Shown here in pieces: positions 19,368-27,380 of a stretch of DNA of 64,000 nucleotides. The notes under the pieces were generated by a model. It did no database searches. It saw only the letters and a program-made list of their open reading frames with translations, and was not told where the DNA came from. This DNA is from Brevibacterium ihuae (lineage in GTDB: Bacteria > Actinomycetota > Actinomycetes > Actinomycetales > Brevibacteriaceae). A program made the position numbers and the translations under genes. Numbering within the stretch: the stretch's first letter is position 1; every line of letters starts with the position of its first letter. Location of the stretch: contig NZ_FXWZ01000002.1 in NCBI RefSeq assembly GCF_900184225.1, positions 724,368 through 788,367 of the forward strand, given 5' to 3'.

Positions 19368-19670
19368 TCAGGCGGGGAGTTTGGAGCCCAGGACGTCGAG
19401 CTTCTCGATCGTCGGATCGCTGAACAGTTTGCCGGTCTGCTCCCCGAGAGCGGCAGCGACTGCACCGGACAGGTGCGCGTCGCGGCCGGCGTCATCGGGG
19501 AACACGTCGAAGATTCCGAACGAGGACGGGCCGAGACGGATCGCGAACCACGCGATGGTGGCCGGTTCCTCCTCGACGAGCCCTCGCCCGATGCCGAGAA
19601 ACTCCTGGACCTCGTCTTCCTTGCCGGGCAGTGCCTCCAGCCTGACAAGCAGTCCCTTCGTCACGCTCAT
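19368..19670 (-). CDS. antibiotic biosynthesis monooxygenase (ABM) domain protein
   Basis: A 100-residue single-domain dimeric alpha/beta barrel protein. The sequence starts [25 protein letters not shown] and contains [28 protein letters not shown]. Such proteins include quinol monooxygenases and haem-degrading enzymes, but many have no known substrate and none can be chosen here. ATG 19670 overlaps the stop of the DJ-1 fragment upstream (ATGA), which suggests it was once translated together with an intact DJ-1/PfpI gene. Confidence 0.8.
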   Translation of the reverse strand: MSVTKGLLVRLEALPGKEDEVQEFLGIGRGLVEEEPATIAWFAIRLGPSSFGIFDVFPDDAGRDAHLSGAVAAALGEQTGKLFSDPTIEKLDVLGSKLPA

Positions 19671-19905
19671 GACGCCACCTCTCCCTGGGTCGAATTGCTC
19701 GCCAGTTCCGCCACGATCGTATCGCAGAACGCAGGCAGGTCGTCGGGTGAGCGGCTGGTGATCAGGTTCCCGTCGACCACGACATCCTGGTCGGCGACCT
19801 CCGCACCGGCGCTGCGCAGATCCGTGCGGATGCTCGGGAAGGACGTCAAGGTGCGACCTCCGACCACGCCAGCCTCGATCAACGTCCAAGGCCCGTGACA
19901 TGCCG
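19667..19905 (-). pseudogene. C-terminal fragment of a DJ-1/PfpI-family protein
   Basis: Minus-strand frame encoding about 78 residues from [12 protein letters not shown] to the stop at 19667. ACHG is the nucleophile elbow with the catalytic Cys of DJ-1/PfpI proteins, and [20 protein letters not shown] is typical of PfpI/YhbO-like members. Everything before the elbow (roughly the first 100 residues) is missing. Upstream the sequence switches frame and becomes alcohol dehydrogenase, so this is a deletion junction. Confidence 0.75.
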
Positions 19906-20047
19906 GGCTTGATGAGGACCTTGATCCAAGCCTTGGACCTGGCGTCGAAGTTCGTGTAGGCATCGGCGGCTTGGTCCAGCAAGATTTCGTGGGAGAAGAT
20001 CCAGGAAGTGGTCGCTTTGCCGGCCGCGATCACGTCTCGCAGCTGGC
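19900..20047 (-). pseudogene. C-terminal fragment of a zinc-dependent alcohol/formaldehyde dehydrogenase
   Basis: About 47 residues read [19 protein letters not shown] and then [23 protein letters not shown]. This is the C-terminal end of the MDR-superfamily formaldehyde-dehydrogenase-like proteins. It joins the DJ-1 fragment near 19900 in another frame and a plus-strand recombinase fragment near 20045, so both ends are rearrangement junctions. Confidence 0.65.
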
Positions 20048-20254
20048 AAGGACGGCGGCCGGCCGCGGGTGATCGACGACGACAAGCGCACTGTCATCCT
20101 CGCTCGTCGGGAACGGGGCCAGTCCATCCGCGAGATCGGAGCAACCACTGGCGTCTCCCGGGGGCTGTGCTCGGCGTGGTATCGGAGGAAAAGGCAGGGC
20201 CCCCTCGTCACGAGGGACGAGGAGGCCCATCGCATCGAGAGCACGTCCAGTTGA
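20033..20254 (+). pseudogene. fragment of a serine recombinase (resolvase/invertase), DNA-binding end
   Basis: Plus-strand frame reading AGKDGGRPRVIDDDKRTVILARR, then ERGQSIREIGATTGVSRG. This is the C-terminal helix-turn-helix region of resolvase/invertase recombinases, preceded by their usual GGRP linker. The catalytic N-terminal domain with its Ser nucleophile is absent. After about 20180 the frame reads into unrelated sequence. It is the only trace of a mobility gene in the disrupted region. Confidence 0.6.
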
Positions 20255-20288
20255 GGATCACCGTCTCGGACGGCTGCGGGAGCAGCTA

Positions 20289-20600
20289 CTACTCATCCGA
20301 CTCCGAGATCGCCTGTTCGAGCCGTTCGACCTTGGCATCCAGCTCGCCCTCGTAGCCCGGACGAATGTCAGCCTTGATGACGAGAGAGACCCGCGAGCCG
20401 AATGGCTCAACGGCCTCTGTAGCACGCTTCACCACGCCGAAGACCTCGTCCCAGGTACCTTCAACCTCGGTGAACATGCTCGACGTCCTATTGGGCAAAC
20501 CGGAGTCGCGGACGACCTTCACTGCGGCAGCGACAGCATCGTGGACTGATCCATCGTCGCGGCCGGTTCCGGACGGGGCAACGGAGAATGCAAGCAACAT
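20289..20600 (-). CDS. MTH1187-family thiamine-binding protein (intact copy)
   Basis: A 103-residue protein of the Thiamine_BP/DUF77 family, small ferredoxin-fold oligomers that bind thiamine or related molecules. It begins [13 protein letters not shown] and contains [20 protein letters not shown] and FGSRVSLVIKADIRPGYEGEL. GAGGAGGGAACC precedes ATG 20600. It is clearly a paralogue of the gene whose halves lie at 17541-17732 and 20614-20796. Its codons are noticeably less GC-rich than those of the flanking resident halves, suggesting an outside origin. Confidence 0.85.
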   Translation of the reverse strand: MLLAFSVAPSGTGRDDGSVHDAVAAAVKVVRDSGLPNRTSSMFTEVEGTWDEVFGVVKRATEAVEPFGSRVSLVIKADIRPGYEGELDAKVERLEQAISESDE

Positions 20601-20613
20601 GACGGTTCCCTCC

Positions 20614-20796
20614 TCAGATTCCTGCGGGCCGGATGAAAGACCCATGTCCTAGATCGACGATCCTTGTGAACATCGAGTCGGTCCGGTTGGGCAGACCGGA
20701 CCTGCGGACGACCTCGACGGCGGCGGCCACGGCATCGTGGACGGAACCGCTCGGGTCGTCCCCTCCCGACGGTGCGACGGAGAATGCGAGGAGCAT
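20614..20796 (-). pseudogene. N-terminal half of the split thiamine-binding protein gene
   Basis: ATG 20796, with AAGGGAAA upstream, starts [14 protein letters not shown] and stays homologous to the intact paralogue through [12 protein letters not shown] (about residue 44, near 20665). It then runs into 16 unrelated residues and stops at 20614. The matching C-terminal half is at 17541-17732. The native promoter and ribosome-binding site appear to be kept, so a truncated peptide of 60 residues may still be made. Confidence 0.8.
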
Positions 20797-20861
20797 GGCG
20801 TTTCCCTTCTGCAGTGCGGATACGGCACCGGCGCCGCGGGATGCGCGGCGCCGGAGTGGTG

Positions 20862-22049
20862 TCAGGACGCGGGGACCTCGAGCACGAGGGCATCGCCCTG
20901 GCCGCCGCCGCCGCACAGCGCGGCGACGCCCTTCCCGCCGCCGCGCCGCCGGAGCTCGAGCGCGAGGTGGAGGGCGATGCGCGCACCGGAGGCGCCGATC
21001 GGGTGGCCGAGCGCCACCGCTCCGCCGTTGACGTTGACCTTGGCGTCGTCGATGCCGAGATCCTTCATGCTCGCGAGGCTCACCGCGGCGAACGCCTCGT
21101 TGATCTCGTAGAGGTCGAAGTCGGCCGGGCTCATGCCCTCCCGCTCCGCGGCGGCCTTGATCGCCTGGGACGGCTGGTGCTGCAGGCTCGAGTCCGGTCC
21201 GGCGGTCCACGCATGGGAGCGGATCACCGCGAGGATCGGGAGCCCGAGCTCCTCGGCCTTCTCGCGGGAGGTGACGACCACGGCCGCGGCGCCGTCGGAG
21301 ATCTGCGAGGCCGAGCCGGCGGTGATCGTGCCGTCCTTGCGGAACGCGGGGCGGAGGCGACCGAGCGATTCGGCGGTGGTGTCCGGACGGACGCCCTCAT
21401 CCTTCTCCACCACGGTGTCGCCCTTGCGCCCGCTGATGGTCACCGGGGTGACCTCGTCGGCGAACCGTCCGTCCTCCCAGGCGGCGGCCGCCCGCTGGTG
21501 GGACTGCGCGGCGTAGGCGTCCTGCTCCTCGCGGGTGAACTCCGCGTCACCGGCGTTCGCTGACTCAGTGAGTCCGCCCATCGCCTCATCGGTGAAGGCG
21601 TCCCACAGACCGTCGTAGTCCATGTGGTCGCGCACGGCGACCGTGCCGTACTTGTACCCGGCACGCGACTTCTCGAGCATATGCGGGGCGTTCGTCATCG
21701 ACTCCTGGCCTCCGGCAACGACGACGTCGTACTCCCCGGCGCGCACGAGCATGGCCGCCTGGGTGATCGCGTTGATCCCCGACAGGCAGAGCTTGTTGAT
21801 GGTGATCGCCGGCGTGCTCATGGGGATCCCCGCCTTCGCGGCGGCCTGCCGGGCTGGCCCCTGGCCGCAGCCAGCCTGGAGCACCTGGCCCATGATGACG
21901 TAGTCGACCGCGTCCGGCGCCACCCCGGCCCGGTCGAGGGCCCCGGCGATGGCCTCGGCACCGAGGTCGACCGCGCTGAGCGAGCCGAGTGCCCCGGACA
22001 TCCGCCCGAGCGGGGTGCGGGATCCTCCGACGATGACTGCTTCGGTCAT
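20862..22049 (-). CDS. acetyl-CoA C-acetyltransferase (thiolase)
   Basis: Condenses two acetyl-CoA to acetoacetyl-CoA, or performs the reverse thiolysis. The 395-residue protein has the nucleophile Cys in [10 protein letters not shown] (about 90), [10 protein letters not shown], the active-site His in [16 protein letters not shown], and the second Cys in [15 protein letters not shown] 22049 is preceded by AAGGAGGAGAAC. It probably formed an operon with the now-split thiamine-binding protein gene 65 bases downstream. Confidence 0.94.
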   Translation of the reverse strand: MTEAVIVGGSRTPLGRMSGALGSLSAVDLGAEAIAGALDRAGVAPDAVDYVIMGQVLQAGCGQGPARQAAAKAGIPMSTPAITINKLCLSGINAITQAAMLVRAGEYDVVVAGGQESMTNAPHMLEKSRAGYKYGTVAVRDHMDYDGLWDAFTDEAMGGLTESANAGDAEFTREEQDAYAAQSHQRAAAAWEDGRFADEVTPVTISGRKGDTVVEKDEGVRPDTTAESLGRLRPAFRKDGTITAGSASQISDGAAAVVVTSREKAEELGLPILAVIRSHAWTAGPDSSLQHQPSQAIKAAAEREGMSPADFDLYEINEAFAAVSLASMKDLGIDDAKVNVNGGAVALGHPIGASGARIALHLALELRRRGGGKGVAALCGGGGQGDALVLEVPAS

Positions 22050-22223
22050 GTTCTCCTCCTTGAGCGTCCGCCGACGGCCTCGCGCCGGGCGGTCCGGGAA
22101 CGGTGGGTGGGGCGGCGGAGGTCGCCTCCGCCGCTGCTCGGGTCGACCGCCGGTGCGGTCGGCGCCCTCGCCTGCGCGATCCAGCCTAGTCGAGGACGTG
22201 ACGGCGGACACAACCCGGGGACG

Positions 22224-22261
22224 ACGACGCGGGGACGAGGTCTCCCCCGTCCCCGCGTCGT
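22224..22261 (-). terminator. terminator of dps
   Basis: ACGACGCGGGGACG (22224-22237) pairs perfectly with 22248-22261 over 14 bp. It lies 41 bases beyond the dps stop and well upstream of the thiolase start. Confidence 0.6.
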
Positions 22262-22302
22262 GATCTCATGTGCCCCGTCGGGCTCCGCACGGTGCGTGCG
22301 CG

Positions 22303-22797
22303 TCAGCCCTTGAGCGAGCCCGAGGCATCCTCGAGGTGCGCCCGGAGGAACCACTGGAACTGCTCGAGCTCGCGGGTCTGGGCGGTGAGCAGATCCTCGC
22401 TCATCGGATCGATGTCGGCGGTTGCGGCGACGGCCTCGCGGTGGGCCGCGTTGACCTCGGTGTAGACCGCGTCGAGTGCCGCGATGTGCTGCTGGGTGCC
22501 GGCCCGGTCGGTCTCGTAGGTCATTCCGGGTCGGTCCCAGGCGATCCGTCCGGGCACGCCGATCGGCTGACTGCCCAGAGCGGCGATGCGCTCGGCGATC
22601 TCGTCGGCGAAGCCGCGGACGAGCTCGACCTGCGGGTCGAGCATTTCGTGGACGCCGATGAAGGAGGGTCCGACGACGTTCCAGTGAGCGTGCTTGAGGA
22701 TGAGGTGGAGGGCGTTCATCGCGTCGAGGCGCTCCTGCAGGATGCCGCTGACCTTCTCGCCTTCGGCTTCGGTGAGTCCGGGAAGGGTGTAGCCCAT
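22303..22797 (-). CDS. dps: Dps-family DNA-binding ferritin-like protein
   Basis: Dodecameric miniferritin that oxidises and stores iron using H2O2 and protects DNA. The 164-residue product has the ferroxidase signature HWNVVGPSFIGVHEMLD near residues 36-52 and a conserved Trp/Phe near the C-terminus (ELEQFQWFLRAHLED). ATG 22797 has GAGGAGA seven bases upstream. It is divergent from the DivIVA-like gene, with two short inverted repeats upstream that may be operators. Confidence 0.94.
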   Translation of the reverse strand: MGYTLPGLTEAEGEKVSGILQERLDAMNALHLILKHAHWNVVGPSFIGVHEMLDPQVELVRGFADEIAERIAALGSQPIGVPGRIAWDRPGMTYETDRAGTQQHIAALDAVYTEVNAAHREAVAATADIDPMSEDLLTAQTRELEQFQWFLRAHLEDASGSLKG

Positions 22798-22822
22798 GGT
22801 GTCTCCTCGCATTCGTCGATAT

Positions 22823-22857
22823 CAGGTGTCAGCACACCTGCCCGCACCCGTGGGTGC
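22823..22857 (-). promoter_or_regulatory. two inverted repeats in the dps upstream region
   Basis: CAGGTGT-CAGC-ACACCTG (22823-22840) and GCACCC-GT-GGGTGC (22844-22857) lie 26-60 bases upstream of the dps ATG, overlapping where its promoter should be. They are candidates for redox- or iron-responsive regulator sites; neither matches an operator I can name. Confidence 0.4.
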
Positions 22858-22993
22858 ACAGTGGTGTGCTTCTGCTTCGAACAACGCCGGAGGGCGCCCG
22901 ACTATTCCATCGCGTGTGCGGCCGCGGCCCGCGTCCGGCCCTCCCATGCCGTTTCCGGACCCGGTCTCGGAGGCCATACCAAGGAATCCTCAG

Positions 22994-22999
22994 TAGAGT
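22994..22999 (+). promoter_or_regulatory. probable -10 element for the DivIVA-like gene (TAGAGT)
   Basis: TAGAGT lies 51 bases upstream of GTG 23050. No consensus -35 is seen. The remainder of the dps/DivIVA intergenic space (22860-22990) shows nothing else I can support. Confidence 0.4.
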
Positions 23000-23049
23000 G
23001 GAGCCACAGGCTGAAGAGCACCCGGTAGACGAGGATAGGAGTCGAGAAC

Positions 23050-24678
23050 GTGACGCCTCCGGAAGAATTCCGCACCGCCATGCGCGGATACGAGAAGAAT
23101 GAGGTCGATGCCCGGATCGGGCAGCTGCAGACCGAGATCGATTCGCTGCGCAAGGCATTGGCCGACGCTCGCAGCCAGGTCATCACCGCGGACCGCGCGA
23201 AGCTCCAGATCGCCGGTGAGCTCTCCGAGGCCAAGCAGCAGCTCAAGAAGGCGGCGAACGACAGCGCCGAGGCCGCCGGCCCTCCCGGGACCCGGATCGA
23301 CCACCTCCTCAAGATCGCGGAGTCGCAGGCGCGCGAGACCCTCGCCCAGGCGACCGCGGATGCCGAGACGATCCGCAACAAGGCGCGTGCGGACGCCGCG
23401 AGCCAGCGCGCCCGTATGCACACCGAGAGCAACGACGTGCTCAACAAGGCCCGCGCCGAGGCCGACTCGATCTCCGCCTCGGCCGAGCTCCGCGCCGAGG
23501 AGACGATCAAGGCCGCCGAATCCCGCGCCCAGGAGCTCAGGGCCACCGCCGAGCGCGAGGCCGCCCAGCTCGGCGACACCGCGAAGGCGCAGTCCGACGA
23601 ATCGCACGAGACCGTCAAGCGCGAGATCGCCGCCCTCAAGGCCGACGCGGAGAAGGAGGCCGCGGACATCCGTGCCGCGGCCAAGACCGAGGCCGACGAG
23701 ATCCTCGCCCGGGCGCGCGCCGAGCAGGAGAAGTCGAAGAAGGCCGCGGACGCCCTCGACGTCGAGCTCGCCAACAAGCGCCAGCAGGCCGAGAAGGCGG
23801 AGAAGGAGCGCTTCGACACCTCGGCCGCGGAGAACAGGAAGCTCATCGCCGAGGCGCAGGAGCGTGCGAAGAAGGCCGACGCCGAGGCGAAGGAGGCGGC
23901 CGAGCGGGCCGAGCAGACCCGCAAGGAGGCCGTCGAGAAGGCCGACCGGATCATCGCCGACGGACGCAAGCGCGCCCAGGAGCTCATCGCGGAGTCCCGC
24001 GCGACCGCCGAGGCGACGATCGAGGAATCCGCGGCCGAGGCCAAGCGCAACGTGTCGAGCGCCCAGTCGCAGGTCGACCTGCTCACCAAGCAGCGCCGCA
24101 CGATCACCGCGCAGCTCCAGCAGCTCCGCTCGATGTTCGCCGCTCCCGGGCTGTTCGACGGCGTCGATCTCACCGAGGACCGCTCCGACCAGGAGGCCGC
24201 CGCCGCACTCCCGACGGAGAAGATCGCCTCGGGCTCCGAGCTCGAGGATCTCTCCGCGGACTCGGAGATCGAGGACGCCGAGGTCGTGCGCAATCCGGCC
24301 GACGACTCCGCCGCAGGCACCGGCTCCGCCGGGACCCCGCCGCAGTCCGGCGACGGGAAGTCCGGCGCCGGGCAGAAGGCCGGTGCCGCGGCGAAGGACG
24401 CAGGGTCGCCGAAGGCCGGAGATGCGCCGAAGAGCGGAGATGCGACCCAGGTCGGCTCCGGTCAGGCGACCGGCGCCGGTCCGAAGTCGGGCGACGCGAC
24501 TCCGGCACCCGGTGCGCGCACGCCAGCGGGCACCTCGGGCGCGGGCTCCGCAGCAGCCGGGTCGTCCGCGAAGCAGAATTCCGGCGGGCAGCAGAAGCCG
24601 GCCGCGGGCACGGGGAAGAACTCCTCGGGCCGCCAGCCGCGCGATCCGAAGTCGCGCGACTTCAACCGTCTGCGCTGA
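23050..24678 (+). CDS. DivIVA-like long coiled-coil protein
   Basis: A 542-residue cytoskeleton-like protein. The N-terminus TPPEEFRTAMRGYEKNEVDARIGQL resembles the membrane-binding DivIVA/Wag31 start. Residues of about 20-370 form an almost unbroken Ala/Glu/Lys/Arg coiled coil with heptads, similar to Streptomyces FilP/Scy-type proteins. The last 145 residues or so are Gly/Ala/Ser/Lys/Pro-rich and disordered. The start is GTG 23050, with AGGAG nine bases upstream. It is too long for canonical Wag31, so a second polarity or scaffold protein is likely; the cell-biological role is inference. Confidence 0.8.
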   Translation: MTPPEEFRTAMRGYEKNEVDARIGQLQTEIDSLRKALADARSQVITADRAKLQIAGELSEAKQQLKKAANDSAEAAGPPGTRIDHLLKIAESQARETLAQATADAETIRNKARADAASQRARMHTESNDVLNKARAEADSISASAELRAEETIKAAESRAQELRATAEREAAQLGDTAKAQSDESHETVKREIAALKADAEKEAADIRAAAKTEADEILARARAEQEKSKKAADALDVELANKRQQAEKAEKERFDTSAAENRKLIAEAQERAKKADAEAKEAAERAEQTRKEAVEKADRIIADGRKRAQELIAESRATAEATIEESAAEAKRNVSSAQSQVDLLTKQRRTITAQLQQLRSMFAAPGLFDGVDLTEDRSDQEAAAALPTEKIASGSELEDLSADSEIEDAEVVRNPADDSAAGTGSAGTPPQSGDGKSGAGQKAGAAAKDAGSPKAGDAPKSGDATQVGSGQATGAGPKSGDATPAPGARTPAGTSGAGSAAAGSSAKQNSGGQQKPAAGTGKNSSGRQPRDPKSRDFNRLR

Positions 24679-24708
24679 TCGGCTCGAGGCCCGAGCACGC
24701 TCGCACCC

Positions 24709-24740
24709 CGGTCCCGCCGTCGACACCGACGGCGGGACCG
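24709..24740 (+). terminator. terminator after the DivIVA-like gene
   Basis: CGGTCCCGCCGTCG (24709-24722) pairs over 14 bp with 24727-24740 around ACAC, 31 bases past the stop. The zinc-finger gene converges from the right, so the hairpin may serve both. Confidence 0.6.
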
Positions 24741-24837
24741 TCGTCTTCCGGGTCCGGGATCACAGCGCCGTGGCCGTGACCGGCCGACGACCCGGGCAGC
24801 CCGGATCGCTCCCTCGCAGCAGAAGGTACGGTGCGCT

Positions 24838-25143
24838 TCAGCGGCGCCGACGACGGGCGTTGAAGCAGGCGGTGTGCCAGTGCCTTCGGAACGACACCCC
24901 GGAGGCTGCCGCGAACTCGTCCTCGGAGCGCCACGCGACGGTGTGGTCGATCGCCGCCGGGAGGCTCTGGTGACACCCGGGGCAGGTGTAGGACTTGCCG
25001 GAATCGTTGCCGCGCACGCGCTGGACGACCCAGCTCCCGTCGGGTTCGTCGTGGACGCGACGCAGGGAGTTGAGGGACATGCTGAGGTCGCGCTTCTCGC
25101 GCGCCCACTTGTTGGACCGGCGGGAGGAGGACGAGCGTGGCAT
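24838..25143 (-). CDS. small zinc-finger-like protein, function unknown
   Basis: A 101-residue basic protein widespread in actinobacteria, with no assigned role that I can state. CPGCHQ near residue 54 and HWHTACF near residue 90 give Cys and His residues spaced to bind one zinc ion. Both ends are Arg/Ser-rich, compatible with nucleic-acid binding. Only 29 bases separate its ATG from the GTG of divergent nucS, so promoters must overlap; GAGAAT lies seven bases from the ATG, suggesting leaderless transcription. Confidence 0.75.
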   Translation of the reverse strand: MPRSSSSRRSNKWAREKRDLSMSLNSLRRVHDEPDGSWVVQRVRGNDSGKSYTCPGCHQSLPAAIDHTVAWRSEDEFAAASGVSFRRHWHTACFNARRRRR

Positions 25144-25160
25144 GGCCCGATTCTCTCACG

Positions 25161-25166
25161 TAGAGT
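25161..25166 (+). promoter_or_regulatory. -10 element TAGAGT of nucS; transcript probably leaderless
   Basis: TAGAGT ends seven bases before GTG 25173. The expected transcription start therefore coincides with the first base of the start codon. There is no Shine-Dalgarno sequence between them. Confidence 0.5.
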
Positions 25167-25172
25167 TGCAGG

Positions 25173-25868
25173 GTGCGTTTGGTGATCGCGAAGTGCAGCA
25201 TCGACTATGCCGGTCGACTCACGGCCCATCTTCCGCTGGCGGATCGGGTCCTCATGCTCAAGGCCGACGGCAGCGTCCTCGTCCACTCCGACGGCGGCTC
25301 GTACAAGCCGCTCAACTGGATGACCCCGCCGTGCACGCTGGCGGTGACGGAGCCCGACGACGATCAGCGCACGGCGGGCTTCTCCGAGATCTGGACGGTG
25401 ACCCAGGCGAAGACCGACGACCGGCTCGTCATCTCCATCGCGCAGGTGCACTCGGACACCGCGCACGACCTCGGCGTCGATCCTGGCCTCGTCAAGGACG
25501 GAGTCGAGGCGCATCTCCAGGAGCTCCTCGCCGAGCACATCGAATCGCTCGGCACCGGCTTCCAGACCGTGCGCCGGGAGTACATGACCGCGATCGGGCC
25601 CGTCGACATCCTCGCCAAGGACGCCCTCGGGGCCTCGGTCGCGATCGAGATCAAGCGCCGCGGCGGGATCGACGGCGTCGAGCAGCTCACCCGGTATCTC
25701 GAGCTCCTCAACCGCGACCCTCTCCTGTCCCCGGTGAGCGGGGTGTTCGCCGCCCAGGAGATCAAACCCCAGGCCCGCGCGCTCGCTGAGGACCGCGGCA
25801 TCCGCTGCGTCGTCCTCGACTACGACGCGCTCCGCGGGATGGACGACCCGGAGACCCGCCTGTTCTGA
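25173..25868 (+). CDS. nucS: mismatch-specific endonuclease NucS (EndoMS)
   Basis: Makes double-strand cuts at mismatches; the actinobacterial replacement for MutS/MutL repair. The 231-residue protein has the N-terminal DNA-binding domain ([37 protein letters not shown]) and the C-terminal RecB-like nuclease (GPVDILAKD ... [22 protein letters not shown], with D, E and K of the catalytic set). It ends ETRLF rather than a longer tail; the terminal region of the family binds the beta clamp. The start is GTG 25173. Confidence 0.95.
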   Translation: MRLVIAKCSIDYAGRLTAHLPLADRVLMLKADGSVLVHSDGGSYKPLNWMTPPCTLAVTEPDDDQRTAGFSEIWTVTQAKTDDRLVISIAQVHSDTAHDLGVDPGLVKDGVEAHLQELLAEHIESLGTGFQTVRREYMTAIGPVDILAKDALGASVAIEIKRRGGIDGVEQLTRYLELLNRDPLLSPVSGVFAAQEIKPQARALAEDRGIRCVVLDYDALRGMDDPETRLF

Positions 25869-25943
25869 GCACCCGCGGCACCTGCCCTGCGCGGCGACCG
25901 CCCGCACCGTGACCCGCACCGCGACGAGATCGAGGAGACGACC

Positions 25944-26987
25944 ATGACGAACCCGGAGATCGACCCCGCCGAGTACGAGTGCGCGCACGTCGAATGCGCC
26001 GAGGCCATCGACATCATCACCGCCCGCGAGGTCCCCCTCGGAGGCCTCCGGGCGATGACGGTGCGGCGCACGCTCCCCCAGCGCAAGCGCTCCCTCATCG
26101 GCCCGTGGTGCTTCGTCGACCACTTCGGTCCCGACGACGTCGCGGCGACCGGCGGGATGCAGGTCGCGCGCCACCCCCACACCGGGCTCGCGACGGTCAC
26201 CCTGCTGTTCCACGGGGAGATCGAGCACATCGACTCGACGGGGTTCTCCAACGTCGTCCGCCCCGGCGAGGTCAACCTCATGATCGCCGGCTCGGGGATC
26301 TCGCACTCGGAGTTCTCGTCCGACACCACGGAGAGGCTCCACGGGGTGCAGCTCTGGTATGCGCTGCCCGACGCCCTCCGCAGCGGGATGGCGGAGTCCC
26401 AGCACTTCGTGCCGACCTGGGCCGAGGTGCCCGGCGGTCGCGTGCTCATCTACCTCGGCAGGATTGCAGGCCAGGTCTCCCCGGTCGAGACCCGGGTCGC
26501 CGCGCACGCCGCCGAGGTCGTCGTCGACCCCGGGCAGACCGTCGAGATCGCGCTCGACCCGGAGGACGAGCACGGGGTGCTCCTCGACTCCGGTGAGCTC
26601 TCCCTCAGCGCGGGCGACCACGAGCAGACGCTCGGCACGGATGAGCTCGCCTACCTCCCGCCGGGCGCACCTGCGCTCCGGCTCACCGCCGGGGCCGAGG
26701 CGCCCGTGCGGGCGATCCTCGTCGGCGGCCGGCCCTTCGGCGAGTCGATCGTCATGTGGTGGAACTTCATCGGGCGGTCCCATGACGAGATCGTCGCCTT
26801 CCGCCGCGCGTGGCAGGCCGAGATCGGCCGCGACGAAGCGCCCGCGCAGGACGCACCCGCGGACGCCGGAGCGCTCGACGACGGTGTCGACGGACCGCGG
26901 TTCGGCGACTTCCCCGACGACCAGCCGGATCCGATCCCGGCACCCCCGCTCCCCCGTGTCCGCATCAAGCCGAGGAGGCAGTCATGA
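25944..26987 (+). CDS. pirin family protein (bicupin)
   Basis: A 347-residue protein. The N-terminal cupin carries the metal ligands HPHTG and HGEIEH and the typical HSEFS segment (GSGISHSEFSS). The C-terminal pirin domain follows to about residue 300, and then an acidic, Pro-rich tail. Pirins bind Fe(II), and some have quercetin dioxygenase activity; the substrate is not deducible. ATG 25944 follows GAGGAGACG. Its stop overlaps the start of the acetyltransferase gene, so both are coupled. Confidence 0.92.
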   Translation: MTNPEIDPAEYECAHVECAEAIDIITAREVPLGGLRAMTVRRTLPQRKRSLIGPWCFVDHFGPDDVAATGGMQVARHPHTGLATVTLLFHGEIEHIDSTGFSNVVRPGEVNLMIAGSGISHSEFSSDTTERLHGVQLWYALPDALRSGMAESQHFVPTWAEVPGGRVLIYLGRIAGQVSPVETRVAAHAAEVVVDPGQTVEIALDPEDEHGVLLDSGELSLSAGDHEQTLGTDELAYLPPGAPALRLTAGAEAPVRAILVGGRPFGESIVMWWNFIGRSHDEIVAFRRAWQAEIGRDEAPAQDAPADAGALDDGVDGPRFGDFPDDQPDPIPAPPLPRVRIKPRRQS

Positions 26988-27322
26988 GCGATCCCGCGAT
27001 CGAAGTCACCGAGAACCGGTCGGAGCACCGCTACGACATCACCGTCGACGGCGAGCAGGCGGGGTTCTCCGCCTACCGCGACGTCGAATCCCGGTCGGGG
27101 TCGGCTGACCAGCGAATCCTCTACCACACGGTCGTCGAGGACTCGTTCGAGGGCCGCGGGCTCGCCTCGCAGCTCACCCGGGGTGCGATCGAGCAGGCCG
27201 TGGCCCAGGGCTACCGCATCGTCCCGCTGTGCCCCTACGTCAAGAGCTGGGTGCAGAAGCACACGGAGTACGCCGACAGCATCGACGCGGTCACCCCCGA
27301 CCACCTCGCCCTCTTCTCCTGA
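26984..27322 (+). CDS. GCN5-related N-acetyltransferase of the small YidJ/Gtnat type
   Basis: A 112-residue protein of the compact GNAT group (COG2388). It has a short N-terminal beta sheet (RYDITVDGEQAGFSAYRD), the acetyl-CoA loop EGRGLASQLTRGAI, and the C-terminal RIVPLCPYVKSWVQKH with the family's CPYV. The natural substrate of this group is largely unknown. ATG 26984 overlaps the pirin stop (ATGA) after an excellent GAGGAGG. Confidence 0.9.
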   Translation: MSDPAIEVTENRSEHRYDITVDGEQAGFSAYRDVESRSGSADQRILYHTVVEDSFEGRGLASQLTRGAIEQAVAQGYRIVPLCPYVKSWVQKHTEYADSIDAVTPDHLALFS

Positions 27323-27323
27323 C

Positions 27324-27380
27324 AGATCGCAATTTCCGAAGGTTTCTGAGAGCGGATCCGCACGTTTCTGCAATCTCAGA
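27324..27380. terminator. left copy of the inverted repeat flanking the DUF559 gene; convergent terminator
   Basis: Bases 27331-27362 are the reverse complement of 28586-28617 at 31 of 32 positions, with weaker similarity extending on both sides. The element lies between the convergent stops of the acetyltransferase and DUF559 genes and overlaps the last codons of the latter. It belongs to the TGCGGTTCC hairpin family, in degenerate form. Confidence 0.65.

Noticed and set aside
17541..20796. Complete transposon or integrative element
   Set aside because: No full-length transposase or integrase, no terminal inverted repeats, and no tRNA attachment-site duplication are visible; only a recombinase fragment remains.
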